A stretch of DNA of 51,108 nucleotides from Wohlfahrtiimonas larvae (GCF_002006755.1 NZ_MVDO01000077.1:1-51108), one strand, 5' to 3'; positions 1 through 7,932 are shown, counted from the stretch's first letter. Numbers and translations: made by a program. The notes: a model not told the origin generated them from the letters alone.

Positions 1-189
1 TGCTATTGGCCTTAAATCAACGATAATAAAACTTGCGATATGATCAATTAAAATAGTTTCTTTACCGCCAATATCAACAGACAAGAAAAACATAATGATA
101 CCGATAAGACTTAAGAAAAATATTTTAACTAATGTAAAAATACTAATATCACGCCCATTTTCTGCCACATTCTTATTAGTAGCGTCCAT
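1..189 (-). CDS. YjiH-like membrane protein, N-terminal fragment
   Basis: This is the first 63 codons of a gene that leaves the window on the left. The start is ATG at 189-187, with a strong ribosome binding site (CGGAGG) just upstream. The peptide begins with a short polar stretch, then a hydrophobic helix (roughly residues 17-35, ending FFLSV), then DIGGKETILIDHI. A first helix followed by a Gly-Lys-x-Thr-Ile-x-x-(Asp)-His turn is what I recall of the YjiH family, inner-membrane proteins with a nucleoside-recognition (GATE) domain and no settled substrate. It is divergent from metA and shares the 486-base gap with it. The family call rests on a short fragment and is moderate. Confidence 0.6.
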   Translation of the reverse strand, partial: MDATNKNVAENGRDISIFTLVKIFFLSLIGIIMFFLSVDIGGKETILIDHIASFIIVDLRPIA

Positions 190-409
190 ACAATCCTCCG
201 AAGTACAACAAATTAAAGTTTGCTACTATGCTATGAATTGTAATGCTCTTATTTGTATTGTATCTGGCACTTTCAAATTCACTACATATTTTGGATACTA
301 TCATACTTCATTTATTTGTCTTCACATTTTTATCAGACATCATATTTTATTTTAAAATAAACGATAAATTAATATAAATAACAATTAATTAACCAATAAA
401 ATCATTATA

Positions 410-427
410 ATTTTGTCTAGACAAAAT
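410..427. promoter_or_regulatory. 18-bp perfect palindrome, possible operator
   Basis: ATTTTGTCTAGACAAAAT is a perfect two-fold palindrome. It lies 20 bases upstream of the -35 box proposed for the metA leader, in the gap shared with the divergent yjiH-like gene. The core GTCTAGAC with flanking TTT/AAA suits a dimeric repressor (GntR- or TetR-type sites look like this), but the regulator is unknown. It is not a MetJ box (AGACGTCT). Confidence 0.45.
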
Positions 428-446
428 AGCATCTCCATAAGAGAAC

Positions 447-475
447 TTGACAGCTAGATCTTTAAGTGATTTTAT
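447..475 (+). promoter_or_regulatory. Probable sigma-70 promoter of the metA leader
   Basis: A perfect TTGACA (447-452) is followed after 17 bases by TTTTAT (470-475). The -10 is imperfect but sits in an AT-rich stretch with alternative registers (TATATA at 473-478). Transcription would start near 483-487, about 20 bases before the leader peptide start. Confidence 0.55.
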
Positions 476-507
476 ATATCCAACGTAAATTCAAGAATTA
501 AGAGAAC

Positions 508-546
508 ATGAATACACTAACATTTCAACCAATGATGATGCTTTAG
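508..546 (+). CDS. metA leader peptide with a Met-Met-Met run
   Basis: A short reading frame encodes MNTLTFQPMMML and stops at TAG (544-546). A purine-rich TAAGAG (499-504) just upstream could serve as ribosome binding site, although the spacing is short. Three consecutive ATG codons (532-540) lie immediately before an RNA folding region and an intrinsic terminator that ends 30 bases upstream of metA. This is the layout of classical amino-acid attenuation (trp, his, leu leaders), here with the codon of the pathway's end product. The peptide is too short for homology to support it; the case rests on position, codon content and the downstream hairpins. Confidence 0.7.
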   Translation: MNTLTFQPMMML

Positions 547-646
547 AGGGTTACTCACTGAGTGACTCTCGAAACTGTATGAGTCACTCTAAAGCCCCAT
601 TGATTGTATTGTTAAAGCCAGAGTGATTAAACACTCTGGCTTTTTT
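546..646 (+). promoter_or_regulatory. Attenuator: competing hairpins and terminator before metA
   Basis: Five segments can pair in sequence. Segment 1 (546-556) pairs with segment 2 (560-570) in 11 base pairs, two of them G-U. Segment 2 (560-568) pairs with segment 3 (581-589) in 9 perfect pairs. Segment 3 (582-590) pairs with segment 4 (620-628) in 9 pairs, one of them G-U. Segment 4 (614-625) pairs with segment 5 (632-643) in 12 perfect pairs followed by Ts, the intrinsic terminator. So 1:2 plus 3:4 is the read-through fold and 2:3 plus 4:5 is the stop fold. A ribosome stalled at the first Met codon leaves segment 1 free (read-through); one that reaches the stop codon masks segment 1 (termination). 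That polarity is right for methionine feedback. Confidence 0.7.
614..646 (+). terminator. Intrinsic terminator between leader and metA
   Basis: The left arm AAAGCCAGAGTG (614-625), loop ATTAAA and right arm CACTCTGGCTTT (632-643) form 12 perfect pairs and run into six Ts (641-646). It lies just upstream of the metA ribosome binding site (GAGGAG, 664-669), so it must be bypassed for metA to be transcribed from the upstream promoter. Confidence 0.85.
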
Positions 647-675
647 AATGGATATTATATTTTGAGGAGAAAAAT

Positions 676-1599
676 ATGCCTGTCGTTATTCCAGAAGATT
701 TACCCGCTACCCAAATTTTAAAGGATCACGGCATCTTTGTGATGAACTCTGAACGAGCTCAAAAACAAGATATTCGCCCAATTAAAATTTGTATTCTAAA
801 TCTAATGCCCGATAAAATTACAGCTGAAACTCAACTTTTAAGCAAACTCAGCAACGGAACATTACAAGTTGATATTACTTTAATGGCCATTGAAAACCAT
901 ACTTCTAAAAATACTAAACAATTACATTTAGATACATTTTATAGTTATTTTAATGACATTAAAGATCAATATTTTGATGGCATGATCATTACGGGCGCCC
1001 CCATAGAGCTACTAGATTTTAAAGATGTGACTTATTGGGATGAATTAAGCACAATATTTGAATGGAGTCGTGAACACGTTTTCACATCGCTTTATATTTG
1101 CTGGGGTAGTCAAGCTGCTCTAAAATATTTTTATGATATAGATAAACGTACTTTTCCTGAGAAATTAACAGGTGTCTTTCCGCACATTAAAGAGAAAGAA
1201 GATTCACAATTATTAATAGGCATTGATGATGTATTCTACGTTCCACAATCGCGTAATACTGAAAGTGACCCTGAAGCCATTAGAAATCACCCTGATTTAG
1301 AAGTTATCGCTAGCTCAGAAGAAGCAGGTATACATATTGTTGCCAGTAAAAATGGCAGACAATTATTTATGAGTGGCCATCCTGAGTACAATAAAGATAC
1401 ACTTTTATTAGAATATCAACGAGACTTAGCACAAGGTTCGACTGTTATTCCTTGTAATTATTTTGTAGATAACAATCCTGAAAATGCGATACAAACTCGC
1501 TGGGTCAGCGCTTCTAGTATCTTTTTCCAAAACTGGTTGAACTATTTTGTTTATCAAGAAACAGATTATGACTTTACTTCTCGTCATACTGAGTCATAA
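676..1599 (+). CDS. metA: Homoserine O-acyltransferase (MetA; acetyl-CoA use predicted)
   Basis: MetA acylates the hydroxyl of L-homoserine, the first committed step of methionine synthesis, in the cytoplasm. The 307-residue length is normal. The nucleophile Cys142 lies in ICWGSQAALK, and His235 and Glu237 lie in SGHPEYN. Residue 111 is Glu (GAPIELL); E. coli MetA has Gly there (GAPLGL). In the characterised Bacillus enzyme Glu111 favours acetyl-CoA over succinyl-CoA, so I predict a homoserine O-acetyltransferase despite the usual HTS/MetA naming. The start is ATG 676 with GAGGAG seven bases upstream. It is monocistronic and sits behind a Met-codon attenuator. Confidence 0.93.
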   Translation: MPVVIPEDLPATQILKDHGIFVMNSERAQKQDIRPIKICILNLMPDKITAETQLLSKLSNGTLQVDITLMAIENHTSKNTKQLHLDTFYSYFNDIKDQYFDGMIITGAPIELLDFKDVTYWDELSTIFEWSREHVFTSLYICWGSQAALKYFYDIDKRTFPEKLTGVFPHIKEKEDSQLLIGIDDVFYVPQSRNTESDPEAIRNHPDLEVIASSEEAGIHIVASKNGRQLFMSGHPEYNKDTLLLEYQRDLAQGSTVIPCNYFVDNNPENAIQTRWVSASSIFFQNWLNYFVYQETDYDFTSRHTES

Positions 1600-1621
1600 T
1601 AGACAAAAATATATAATTCGC

Positions 1622-1651
1622 TATAGATCAGGGAATGCTTCCTGATCTATA
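1622..1651 (+). terminator. Hairpin after metA, weak terminator
   Basis: TATAGATCAGG (1622-1632) and CCTGATCTATA (1641-1651) form 11 perfect pairs around an 8-base loop. No proper T-run follows, so it may be a weak terminator or an mRNA 3'-end stabiliser. Confidence 0.5.
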
Positions 1652-1686
1652 ATATCTCACTCTATTATTGTATTAATGATTGCTCC

Positions 1687-2193
1687 ATGAAAAAAACATT
1701 AGCCATTGTGATGTTAACAGTATTTGCTACAGGTTGTGCATCAACCAGTAGAAATAACTCATCTAAAAATTCTGTCGCACGCCATGCCCAACTAAGAGAC
1801 AATCATATTGTGACGACAGAACTCAAAAAACAATTGAAACAATGGAAAGGCACACCTTATAAATTAGGTGGTGACTCTTTACGTGGTATTGATTGCTCAG
1901 CTTTTGTTCAACGTACATTCAATGATAAATTTGATATCCAATTACCCCGCACAACAGTTGCACAAACATCTCAAGGTGTTAAGATTAAAAAAGAGAATCT
2001 GAAACCTGGTGATCTCGTGTTCTTTAAAACAAATTGGGGTGGCAGCGGTTTACATGTAGGCATTTATAATGGTAATAATCAATTTATTCATGCCTCCACA
2101 TCTAAAGGCGTTATGACATCATCGTTGGATGAAAAATATTGGAAACAAAGATTCTATCAAGCACGTAGATTACAAACACCTGCTGTAACCTAA
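1687..2193 (+). CDS. mepS: NlpC/P60 lipoprotein, MepS (Spr)-like murein endopeptidase
   Basis: A 168-residue outer-membrane lipoprotein that should cut D-Ala-mDAP cross-links in peptidoglycan to allow wall growth. Residues 1-17 are a lipoprotein signal (FATGC; lipidated Cys17). The NlpC/P60 domain covers about 45-165, with Cys70 in GIDCSAF, His123 in GLHVGIYNGN and His135 in FIHAST as the catalytic set. The order of motifs and the ending (SLDEKYWKQRFYQARR) closely follow E. coli Spr. The ribosome binding site is weak. It is followed by a bidirectional terminator. MepS is a close fit; a more distant NlpC paralogue cannot be excluded. Confidence 0.85.
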   Translation: MKKTLAIVMLTVFATGCASTSRNNSSKNSVARHAQLRDNHIVTTELKKQLKQWKGTPYKLGGDSLRGIDCSAFVQRTFNDKFDIQLPRTTVAQTSQGVKIKKENLKPGDLVFFKTNWGGSGLHVGIYNGNNQFIHASTSKGVMTSSLDEKYWKQRFYQARRLQTPAVT

Positions 2194-2205
2194 TAAATAC
2201 ATAAT

Positions 2206-2233
2206 AAAAAGAGAGTGGTAATCCTCTCTTTTG
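2206..2233. terminator. Bidirectional terminator between mepS and the nadK operon
   Basis: AAAAGAGAG (2207-2215) and CTCTCTTTT (2224-2232) form a perfect stem with A and T tracts on both sides. It would stop transcripts arriving from both convergent genes. Confidence 0.75.
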
Positions 2234-2245
2234 ATCATTTTTCAA

Positions 2246-2680
2246 TTATCCTTCATTTATCTCAACTTCAACACTAATTAGCTGATATTTTTGGTTGTAT
2301 TTCATTATTGCACGGTTTCGCCATAATAATTCTAAATCATCTGTATACAACTCGATTTTATCCACATACATCACAATTGCATCTAATGACACAAAGTCAA
2401 ATAGCTCTTCTAATGTATATTCTGCCTCCCCATCATTGAGCCAATCACGATTCTTAATCATTAATAACTGCTCTAAACCTGCAATGAATGCATTTTCAAA
2501 TTCATCACTTTCTAAGAAATCAATTAACTGATTGGCGACCACTTCAATATTTTCAGCTTCAGTTACTAAATTAATTTTAAGAGGCATCTCTGATAATTCA
2601 ATACTACCTACATAACCTTTCAGAACTTCCTCATAAACTAAATCACCCAATACTGGATGCTTAATCATTAATGCACTCAT
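2246..2680 (-). CDS. Conserved-looking protein of unknown function
   Basis: I do not recognise this 144-residue acidic protein. It has no signal peptide or membrane segment. It begins MSALMIKHPVLGDLVYEE, alternates beta-like and amphipathic helical stretches, and is rich in Glu, Asp and Leu. The overall look resembles small cytosolic DUF2262-type or immunity-like proteins, but that is only an impression. It starts three bases after the nadK stop, with a purine-rich ribosome binding site inside the nadK end, so it is co-transcribed and probably translationally coupled. The terminator at 2206-2233 ends the operon. Confidence 0.7.
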   Translation of the reverse strand: MSALMIKHPVLGDLVYEEVLKGYVGSIELSEMPLKINLVTEAENIEVVANQLIDFLESDEFENAFIAGLEQLLMIKNRDWLNDGEAEYTLEELFDFVSLDAIVMYVDKIELYTDDLELLWRNRAIMKYNQKYQLISVEVEINEG

Positions 2681-2683
2681 TTA

Positions 2684-3556
2684 TTAACGCTCTCTCTCAG
2701 GGTGATGCCCCCAATTTAACTTGGCTCGTAAAATTTCAAAATAACTGTAGTTTGATGGGTGAATTAAAGTAATTTTTGAGGCATTACTCACTAAATTCAG
2801 CTCCTCACCAATATTAAAGTCAAAAACAACCTGCCCATCACAACTCACACTCACAGTATGTTTAACGCTATCTTTCAACTTAACTTTAATCTTACGATCT
2901 GTCGGTAATACGATTGGACGATGACTAAATGTATGTGGAGAAATAGGGACAATTAATACTGCTGACAATGTTGGATAAACCAATGGCCCACCTGAAGACA
3001 ATGCATAAGCAGTTGATCCTGTTGGTGTTGCAAAAATCACACCATCAGCCCAATAGCTTGTCAAATACTGATCATCCACATAAACATCCAACTCAATCAT
3101 TCTAGAAATACTGCGCTGATGAATAACCACATCATTTAAAGCAAAAGAGCTAACATTATTATCAATGGTAATGCGAATTAACTCTCTTTCTTCAGTCGTA
3201 TATTCACCACGTAAAATACATTCTAAACTCTCTTTTAACTGAGTTTCACGAATATCTGTTAAAAAACCTAATCGCCCTAAGTTAATGCCAACAAAAGGGA
3301 TATTCAAATGGCAAGCTTTGCGAGCAATACCTAAAAATGTACCATCACCACCAAAAATAACAATAAGATCACAATCTTTTACAGCCCTTTCTAAGATAGA
3401 TCTTGTATGTTCACTATCATTAGGAGGCAAAGCTAATACAACCGCCTCACAACCATTATTTCTAAGCACGCTCTCAGCTGCCTTAATTACTGATTCAAAT
3501 GAAGGATTGCTAACATTATTACGGCTCACCAAAGCAACTTTTTTAAAATTGATCAT
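2684..3556 (-). CDS. nadK: NAD kinase
   Basis: NadK phosphorylates NAD to NADP with ATP (or polyphosphate) in the cytoplasm. The 290-residue length is usual. Diagnostic motifs are GGDGTFLGIAR (the GGDGT site), GRLGFLTDI, and TPTGSTAYALSSGGPLVYP near residue 180, followed by the C-terminal SFRPIVLP-like strand (FSHRPIVLP). It is divergent from selD, with a 69-base gap, and is first in a two-gene minus-strand operon. Confidence 0.95.
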   Translation of the reverse strand: MINFKKVALVSRNNVSNPSFESVIKAAESVLRNNGCEAVVLALPPNDSEHTRSILERAVKDCDLIVIFGGDGTFLGIARKACHLNIPFVGINLGRLGFLTDIRETQLKESLECILRGEYTTEERELIRITIDNNVSSFALNDVVIHQRSISRMIELDVYVDDQYLTSYWADGVIFATPTGSTAYALSSGGPLVYPTLSAVLIVPISPHTFSHRPIVLPTDRKIKVKLKDSVKHTVSVSCDGQVVFDFNIGEELNLVSNASKITLIHPSNYSYFEILRAKLNWGHHPERER

Positions 3557-3625
3557 CTCGGCTTATTAATCTAGGAATAAAGTGCTAAACTTTACCTTAT
3601 TCTATGAGGATTTAAAAGCAAAGAA

Positions 3626-4678
3626 ATGTCTGAAATCAAATTAACACAATATAGCCACGGCGCAGGATGAGGCTGTAAAATTGACCCCAAGGTTCTTGGG
3701 CAGATTTTAGCAGGCAGTGGTATACAAACTTCTGATCCAAATTTATGGGTGGGCAACCAGTCTCGAGATGATGCTGCTGTTTATGGCATTGACGAAAAAA
3801 CTGGGATTATCTCAACCACAGATTTCTTCATGCCAATTGTGGACGATCCTTTTGATTTTGGCCGAATTGCAGCAACTAATTCCATCAGTGATATTTATGC
3901 CATGGGTGGCAAACCTATTATGGCGATCGCAATATTGGGCTGGCCAACGAATGTGCTTGCGCCTGAAATTGCTCGCACAGTGATAGAAGGCGGTAGAGCT
4001 ATTTGTGATGAAGCTGGTATTGTTTTAGCAGGTGGCCATTCTATTGATGCACCTGAGCCAATCTTTGGATTATCTGTAACAGGTATTGTTGATAAATCTC
4101 ATCTTAAACGTAATGATACTGCTCAAGTTGGCGATTACCTTTTCTTAACTAAGCCTTTAGGGATTGGTATTTTAACGACTGCAGAAAAACGAGGCTTATT
4201 AAAAGATGAAGATAAACACTCTGCACGTGATGTTATGATTCAATTAAATAAAGTTGGGGCTGAATTTGCAAAATATGATTATATTCATGCAATGACTGAT
4301 ATCACAGGCTTTGGCTTAATTGGCCATCTCTCTGAAATGACCGAAGGTAGTAATATTTCTGTGGAGCTATTCAGTGATGCTATCCCCTTGATTGAAAATG
4401 TTCGCCATTATGAATCACTAGGATCAATGCCAGGAGGAACTTTCCGTAATTTAGATAACTATGGATATCTTGTTGAAAAAAATAATGCCTTTGAACAATA
4501 TAAACATATTTTAGGTGACCCTCAAACAAGTGGTGGTTTATTAGTTTCTGTATCACCAAATCATATCGAAGAATTTTTATCTTTATCATATGAATTAGGA
4601 TTAAAAGACCTAAATCCCATTGGGCAAATGATTTCTAGCAAAGAGTATCGAATTTATCCTAAATCAAGCCTCATGTAA
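3626..4678 (+). CDS. selD: Selenide, water dikinase (SelD), a selenocysteine protein
   Basis: SelD makes selenophosphate from selenide and ATP, the selenium donor for tRNA-Sec and 2-selenouridine. Read from ATG 3626, the frame passes an in-frame TGA at 3668-3670 (residue 15) in SHGAG-Sec-GCK, exactly where SelD proteins carry their catalytic Cys or Sec. After it the frame runs uninterrupted to 4678, giving 350 residues, the normal length. Other motifs are [23 protein letters not shown] and LAGGHSID. A coding-sequence hairpin follows the TGA at SECIS distance. Automated calling from 3749 would lose the first 41 residues. Ribosome binding site: TGAGGA (3605-3610), rather far upstream. Confidence 0.95.
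3677..3708 (+). promoter_or_regulatory. Bacterial SECIS-like hairpin in selD
   Basis: Downstream of the TGA at 3668-3670, CCCAAG (3686-3691) and CTTGGG (3695-3700) form a perfect stem with apical GTT. Below an internal loop, 3677-3681 can pair with 3704-3708. The apical GGU character and the 21 bases between UGA and loop suit a bSECIS element that recruits SelB. Confidence 0.75.
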
Positions 4679-4760
4679 TTATTATGCCATAGAGTTTCAT
4701 AAATCTATGGCATATACTAACGCAACTAATTAACTAATACTTTATAATAGGTTGCATCCA

Positions 4761-6197
4761 ATGCATAATAGAATCTTACCATTATTGCTTCTACATAGAA
4801 GTATTTTTATAATTTTTATACTTTGGATATTTATAACTTTTGCAAGCCTAGATAATATTCCTTGGTTTAGTGATTATTATGATGTTTGGCGTGCAGAACA
4901 AATTAGCATTTTAATACTTGCAAGTACTGGTTTTTTATTACTCCCTAAACGTATTCTGCTACTACACTCTAAAATTATATTATTCACAACATCGATAGCC
5001 TTATGTTATTTTTTAGCCTATTTTTTGGGCATACAAAACACTACATCCTTTCTTACTATCAGTTTAAATATATTACTAATCATTTCTATTACTTATTTTG
5101 CTATAACTTTTACTTTAGATTTTCAATGGTATGAAAAAACTTTATCTCTAGTTGCCTTTATGCCAATCCCCGCTGTAATTTACTTTTTCACAGGTATTAT
5201 TATTCAATTTTTTGATCCAACATACACAGATCATGGTCATAATCATTTTCAAAATATTCGGTATTTCAATGATGCTTTATTACCTGCACTGCTTATTTTA
5301 TGGTTGCGACCAAGCTTTTTAGCACAACCTAAATACAATAAAATCATAACAACTCTAAGTATTTTATATTTATATATTTTCTTGAGTGATGGTGCACGCG
5401 CCATTATGTTAGCTTTCGCACTAGCATTTACTACTATTTTAATCTTTGATTACTCTCGAAAATCAACAATTAAAATACCTTTAATTTATTTAATTTACGC
5501 TGTACTAGCATTTTATTCATTAGATTTTCTTTCAAGTACAATCAATGGTGGAACATCATTAGATAACCATGAACTGGTAAGATCTAGCAGTTCTGGCAGA
5601 TTAGATTTATATATGTATTCATTACAATCTTTTATCGATAATCCTACTTCTGGTTTTGGCGTAGCAAATTTTACACTACCTGATAATCCTGCATTTTATG
5701 GCCAAGGTCATCCTCATAATATTATTTTAATGTGGCTCAGTGAAATGGGAATCTTAGGAGTAATACTAACATTATTACTCTGTTTTGCCTCACTCAAACT
5801 ATTCTTAATTCGAAAACATTTATCTGTTTGGGGCTGGGTAGGCATATTCATGCTTTTAGCCAATGGCATGTTATCTGGTGCATTAATTTATCCATTCAGC
5901 CAAATGCTTACTTTGTTATTAATAACATACGTATATGCACAATACCAACAGACTCAATCTGTCATTCAATTATCTGACTCTACTTATAAATATACATTAG
6001 TTGCTATATTGTGTAGCAAGGCCATGTTGATTTTTGCAATACCTATTTTAATCATCACAACTTATTGGATTTATCCTTATCTAATCAACACCCCATTAAA
6101 CTATCAAGATATAATATTAGACGATACTTTGATTTACCGCGCTCGAGGGCCATCAACATGGCAAGCCAATCCTATTATGAATTTTCCAAAAGAATAA
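4761..6197 (+). CDS. O-antigen ligase/polymerase family membrane protein
   Basis: A polytopic membrane protein of about 478 residues with some ten to twelve predicted helices. Between helices near residues 300-330 it has a large periplasmic loop with GHPHNIILMWLSEMGILG. This His-containing motif preceding a helix is typical of the Wzy_C/O-antigen ligase fold (WaaL, PglL, Wzy), which transfers or polymerises lipid-linked glycans on the periplasmic side. A Gly-Phe-Gly (GFGVANF) precedes it. I prefer ATG 4761 over TTG 4752 because TAGG at 4748-4751 is then at normal spacing. No other glycan genes are nearby, so ligase cannot be told from polymerase. Confidence 0.8.
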   Translation: MHNRILPLLLLHRSIFIIFILWIFITFASLDNIPWFSDYYDVWRAEQISILILASTGFLLLPKRILLLHSKIILFTTSIALCYFLAYFLGIQNTTSFLTISLNILLIISITYFAITFTLDFQWYEKTLSLVAFMPIPAVIYFFTGIIIQFFDPTYTDHGHNHFQNIRYFNDALLPALLILWLRPSFLAQPKYNKIITTLSILYLYIFLSDGARAIMLAFALAFTTILIFDYSRKSTIKIPLIYLIYAVLAFYSLDFLSSTINGGTSLDNHELVRSSSSGRLDLYMYSLQSFIDNPTSGFGVANFTLPDNPAFYGQGHPHNIILMWLSEMGILGVILTLLLCFASLKLFLIRKHLSVWGWVGIFMLLANGMLSGALIYPFSQMLTLLLITYVYAQYQQTQSVIQLSDSTYKYTLVAILCSKAMLIFAIPILIITTYWIYPYLINTPLNYQDIILDDTLIYRARGPSTWQANPIMNFPKE

Positions 6198-6204
6198 ATT
6201 GTCA

Positions 6205-6240
6205 CAAAAAAGCTGACTTAATTTTCTAAGTCAGCTTTTT
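6205..6240. terminator. Bidirectional terminator between the O-antigen ligase-like gene and pepD
   Basis: AAAAAGCTGACTTA and TAAGTCAGCTTTTT (6227-6240) form a perfect stem of 14 pairs with a 6-base loop (6221-6226). It has flanking A and T runs and lies between convergent genes. Confidence 0.88.
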
Positions 6241-6261
6241 AAAACTTCATTCTCTATGAAA

Positions 6262-7710
6262 TTAGTCTTTCAATGCTTTCAATAATTCTTTTGTCAATTC
6301 ATAAATTTCTGCAACAGCGGGAATATTGACTCTTTCATCAGGTGAGTGCGCACCTTTAATTGTTGGTCCAAAGCTTACCATTTCTAAATCGGGGTACAGC
6401 TTACCAATTAAACCAGTTTCTAGACCCGCATGAATCACTTCAACACCCATTGGCACGCCATGCTTTTCTTCATAAATTTTTTGCAATATCTGTAAAGGTT
6501 TTGAATCCAAGTTAGGCTTCCAAGATGGATAATCATTTTTCGCTTGCCAGAAATAACCTGATAATTCACCCAAGTTTTTAGTTTTTGTCTTAATCATTTC
6601 AAAACCTTCTTGAGTTAAGAAGCGCGCTAATAAACCAACACTTAAGCCACCTTTTTCAGTAACAGATACCGTACCAATATTACAACTAGACTCTACAACA
6701 GGTAATATTGCTGAACGCTTCAAAACACCTTGTGGCAATAAAGTTAAAAATGACAATAAATGATGGGAATCTTGTGATGACATAGAAGCTGCTGATTCAG
6801 TTTCCTCATAAGATAACTGTACACCTTCATCAATATTTTGTAGACGATTTGCCAAGTGCTTCTGCCAATGTATAAAATGCTCTTTTAAGAAATCACCATG
6901 TGTTTCATCATAAGCAATCACCGCAGTTGCTTCACGTGTTAAGGCATTACGTAAAGTACCACCCACAAATGATACTAAACGAATCGGCATTTGTTGAGAT
7001 AAAGAACTTAAGCACTCCGCCAATAAGGCATTTGCGCTTTCGCGGCCCTTATGAATATCAATACCTGAGTGACCACCTTTTAAACCTTTCAAAGTCACTT
7101 TAACAAATTGGCCATATTGATCTGCGTCATAATTTAAGCTTGCACTATAGCCGATATCAACACCACCCGCACAACCTACGAAACATTTGCCTGTTTCTTC
7201 ACTGTCTAGGTTGATTAAATACTTACCTTGCATCCAACCTGCTTTCATTGCACGAACGCCACCCATTCCAGCTTCTTCATCCACTGTGAGTAGAATCTCC
7301 AATGGACCATGCTCAGCTTCGGGATCATCTAAAATCGCCATACCCATCGCAACACCCATACCGTTATCCGCGCCTAAGGTTGTACCTTTTGCTTTCACCC
7401 ATTCGCCATCAATATACATATCGATTGGATCTTTATCAAAATCATGATCTGTACCATCATTTTTTTGGCAAACCATATCGGTATGACCTTGGATAATCAC
7501 AGCTGGTGCATTTTCATAACCTTTAGTCGCAGGCTTACGAATTAAAAGGTTACCAATTTCATCTTGTAGAACTTCTAAACCTCTTTTCTCCGCTTCAGCT
7601 TTGAAATGTGCCTGAATTCTCTCTTCTTTTTTAGAAGGACGAGGAATTTGGTTCATTTCGTAAAAGTGTTTCCAAACCAATTCTGGTGATAACTTTAAAA
7701 TTTCTGACAT
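6262..7710 (-). CDS. pepD: Cytosolic dipeptidase PepD (M20 family)
   Basis: A 482-residue zinc aminoacyl-histidine dipeptidase that hydrolyses a broad range of dipeptides, including carnosine-type substrates. The M20 metal motifs are visible: GHTDMV (His and Asp ligands), LGADNGMGVAM (bridging Asp), VDEEAGMGG (general base Glu and a Glu ligand), LDSEETG, and the final His in IKGAHSPDE. A lid domain occupies about 200-400. AAGGAA precedes ATG 7710-7708. It is monocistronic, with its own terminator shared with the convergent gene. Confidence 0.94.
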   Translation of the reverse strand: MSEILKLSPELVWKHFYEMNQIPRPSKKEERIQAHFKAEAEKRGLEVLQDEIGNLLIRKPATKGYENAPAVIIQGHTDMVCQKNDGTDHDFDKDPIDMYIDGEWVKAKGTTLGADNGMGVAMGMAILDDPEAEHGPLEILLTVDEEAGMGGVRAMKAGWMQGKYLINLDSEETGKCFVGCAGGVDIGYSASLNYDADQYGQFVKVTLKGLKGGHSGIDIHKGRESANALLAECLSSLSQQMPIRLVSFVGGTLRNALTREATAVIAYDETHGDFLKEHFIHWQKHLANRLQNIDEGVQLSYEETESAASMSSQDSHHLLSFLTLLPQGVLKRSAILPVVESSCNIGTVSVTEKGGLSVGLLARFLTQEGFEMIKTKTKNLGELSGYFWQAKNDYPSWKPNLDSKPLQILQKIYEEKHGVPMGVEVIHAGLETGLIGKLYPDLEMVSFGPTIKGAHSPDERVNIPAVAEIYELTKELLKALKD

Positions 7711-7932
7711 AGAAGTTCCTTGCTATGATTGATTAATACAAAGGTTCATCATAAAGAATTCCTATAGCTTTCTCAAGGCTATCTACTCCATGATCTTGGT
7801 AAAACATGTCTTTATATGGAATTTTTATGAAAACCACTCATAGCCTAATGTTATAATTATCCTGTTTTGCAAGAAACTTTTATAAATAGCCAATCTCAAA
7901 GAACAGCCTACAAAACTACTTAGGAGAAATTA

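Noticed and set aside
95-355. Plus-strand open frame of 86 codons at the left edge
   Set aside because: It overlaps the yjiH-like coding start on the other strand, has no ribosome binding site and runs into the AT-rich gap; its protein looks random.
480-646. SAM-type riboswitch upstream of metA
   Set aside because: I looked for SAM-I, SAM-II and SAM-V core sequences and found none; the Met-codon peptide and alternative stems explain the region better.
3668-3670. TGA as a nonsense mutation making selD a pseudogene
   Set aside because: The TGA is at the exact Cys/Sec position, the rest of the frame is intact at full length, and a SECIS-like hairpin follows.
3717-3983. Overlapping 88-codon frame in selD
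   Set aside because: It is a shifted frame inside selD, whose own frame continues across the selenocysteine codon.
7187-7496. Plus-strand frames inside pepD
   Set aside because: They are antisense shadows with no ribosome binding site; the pepD motifs on the minus strand are unambiguous.
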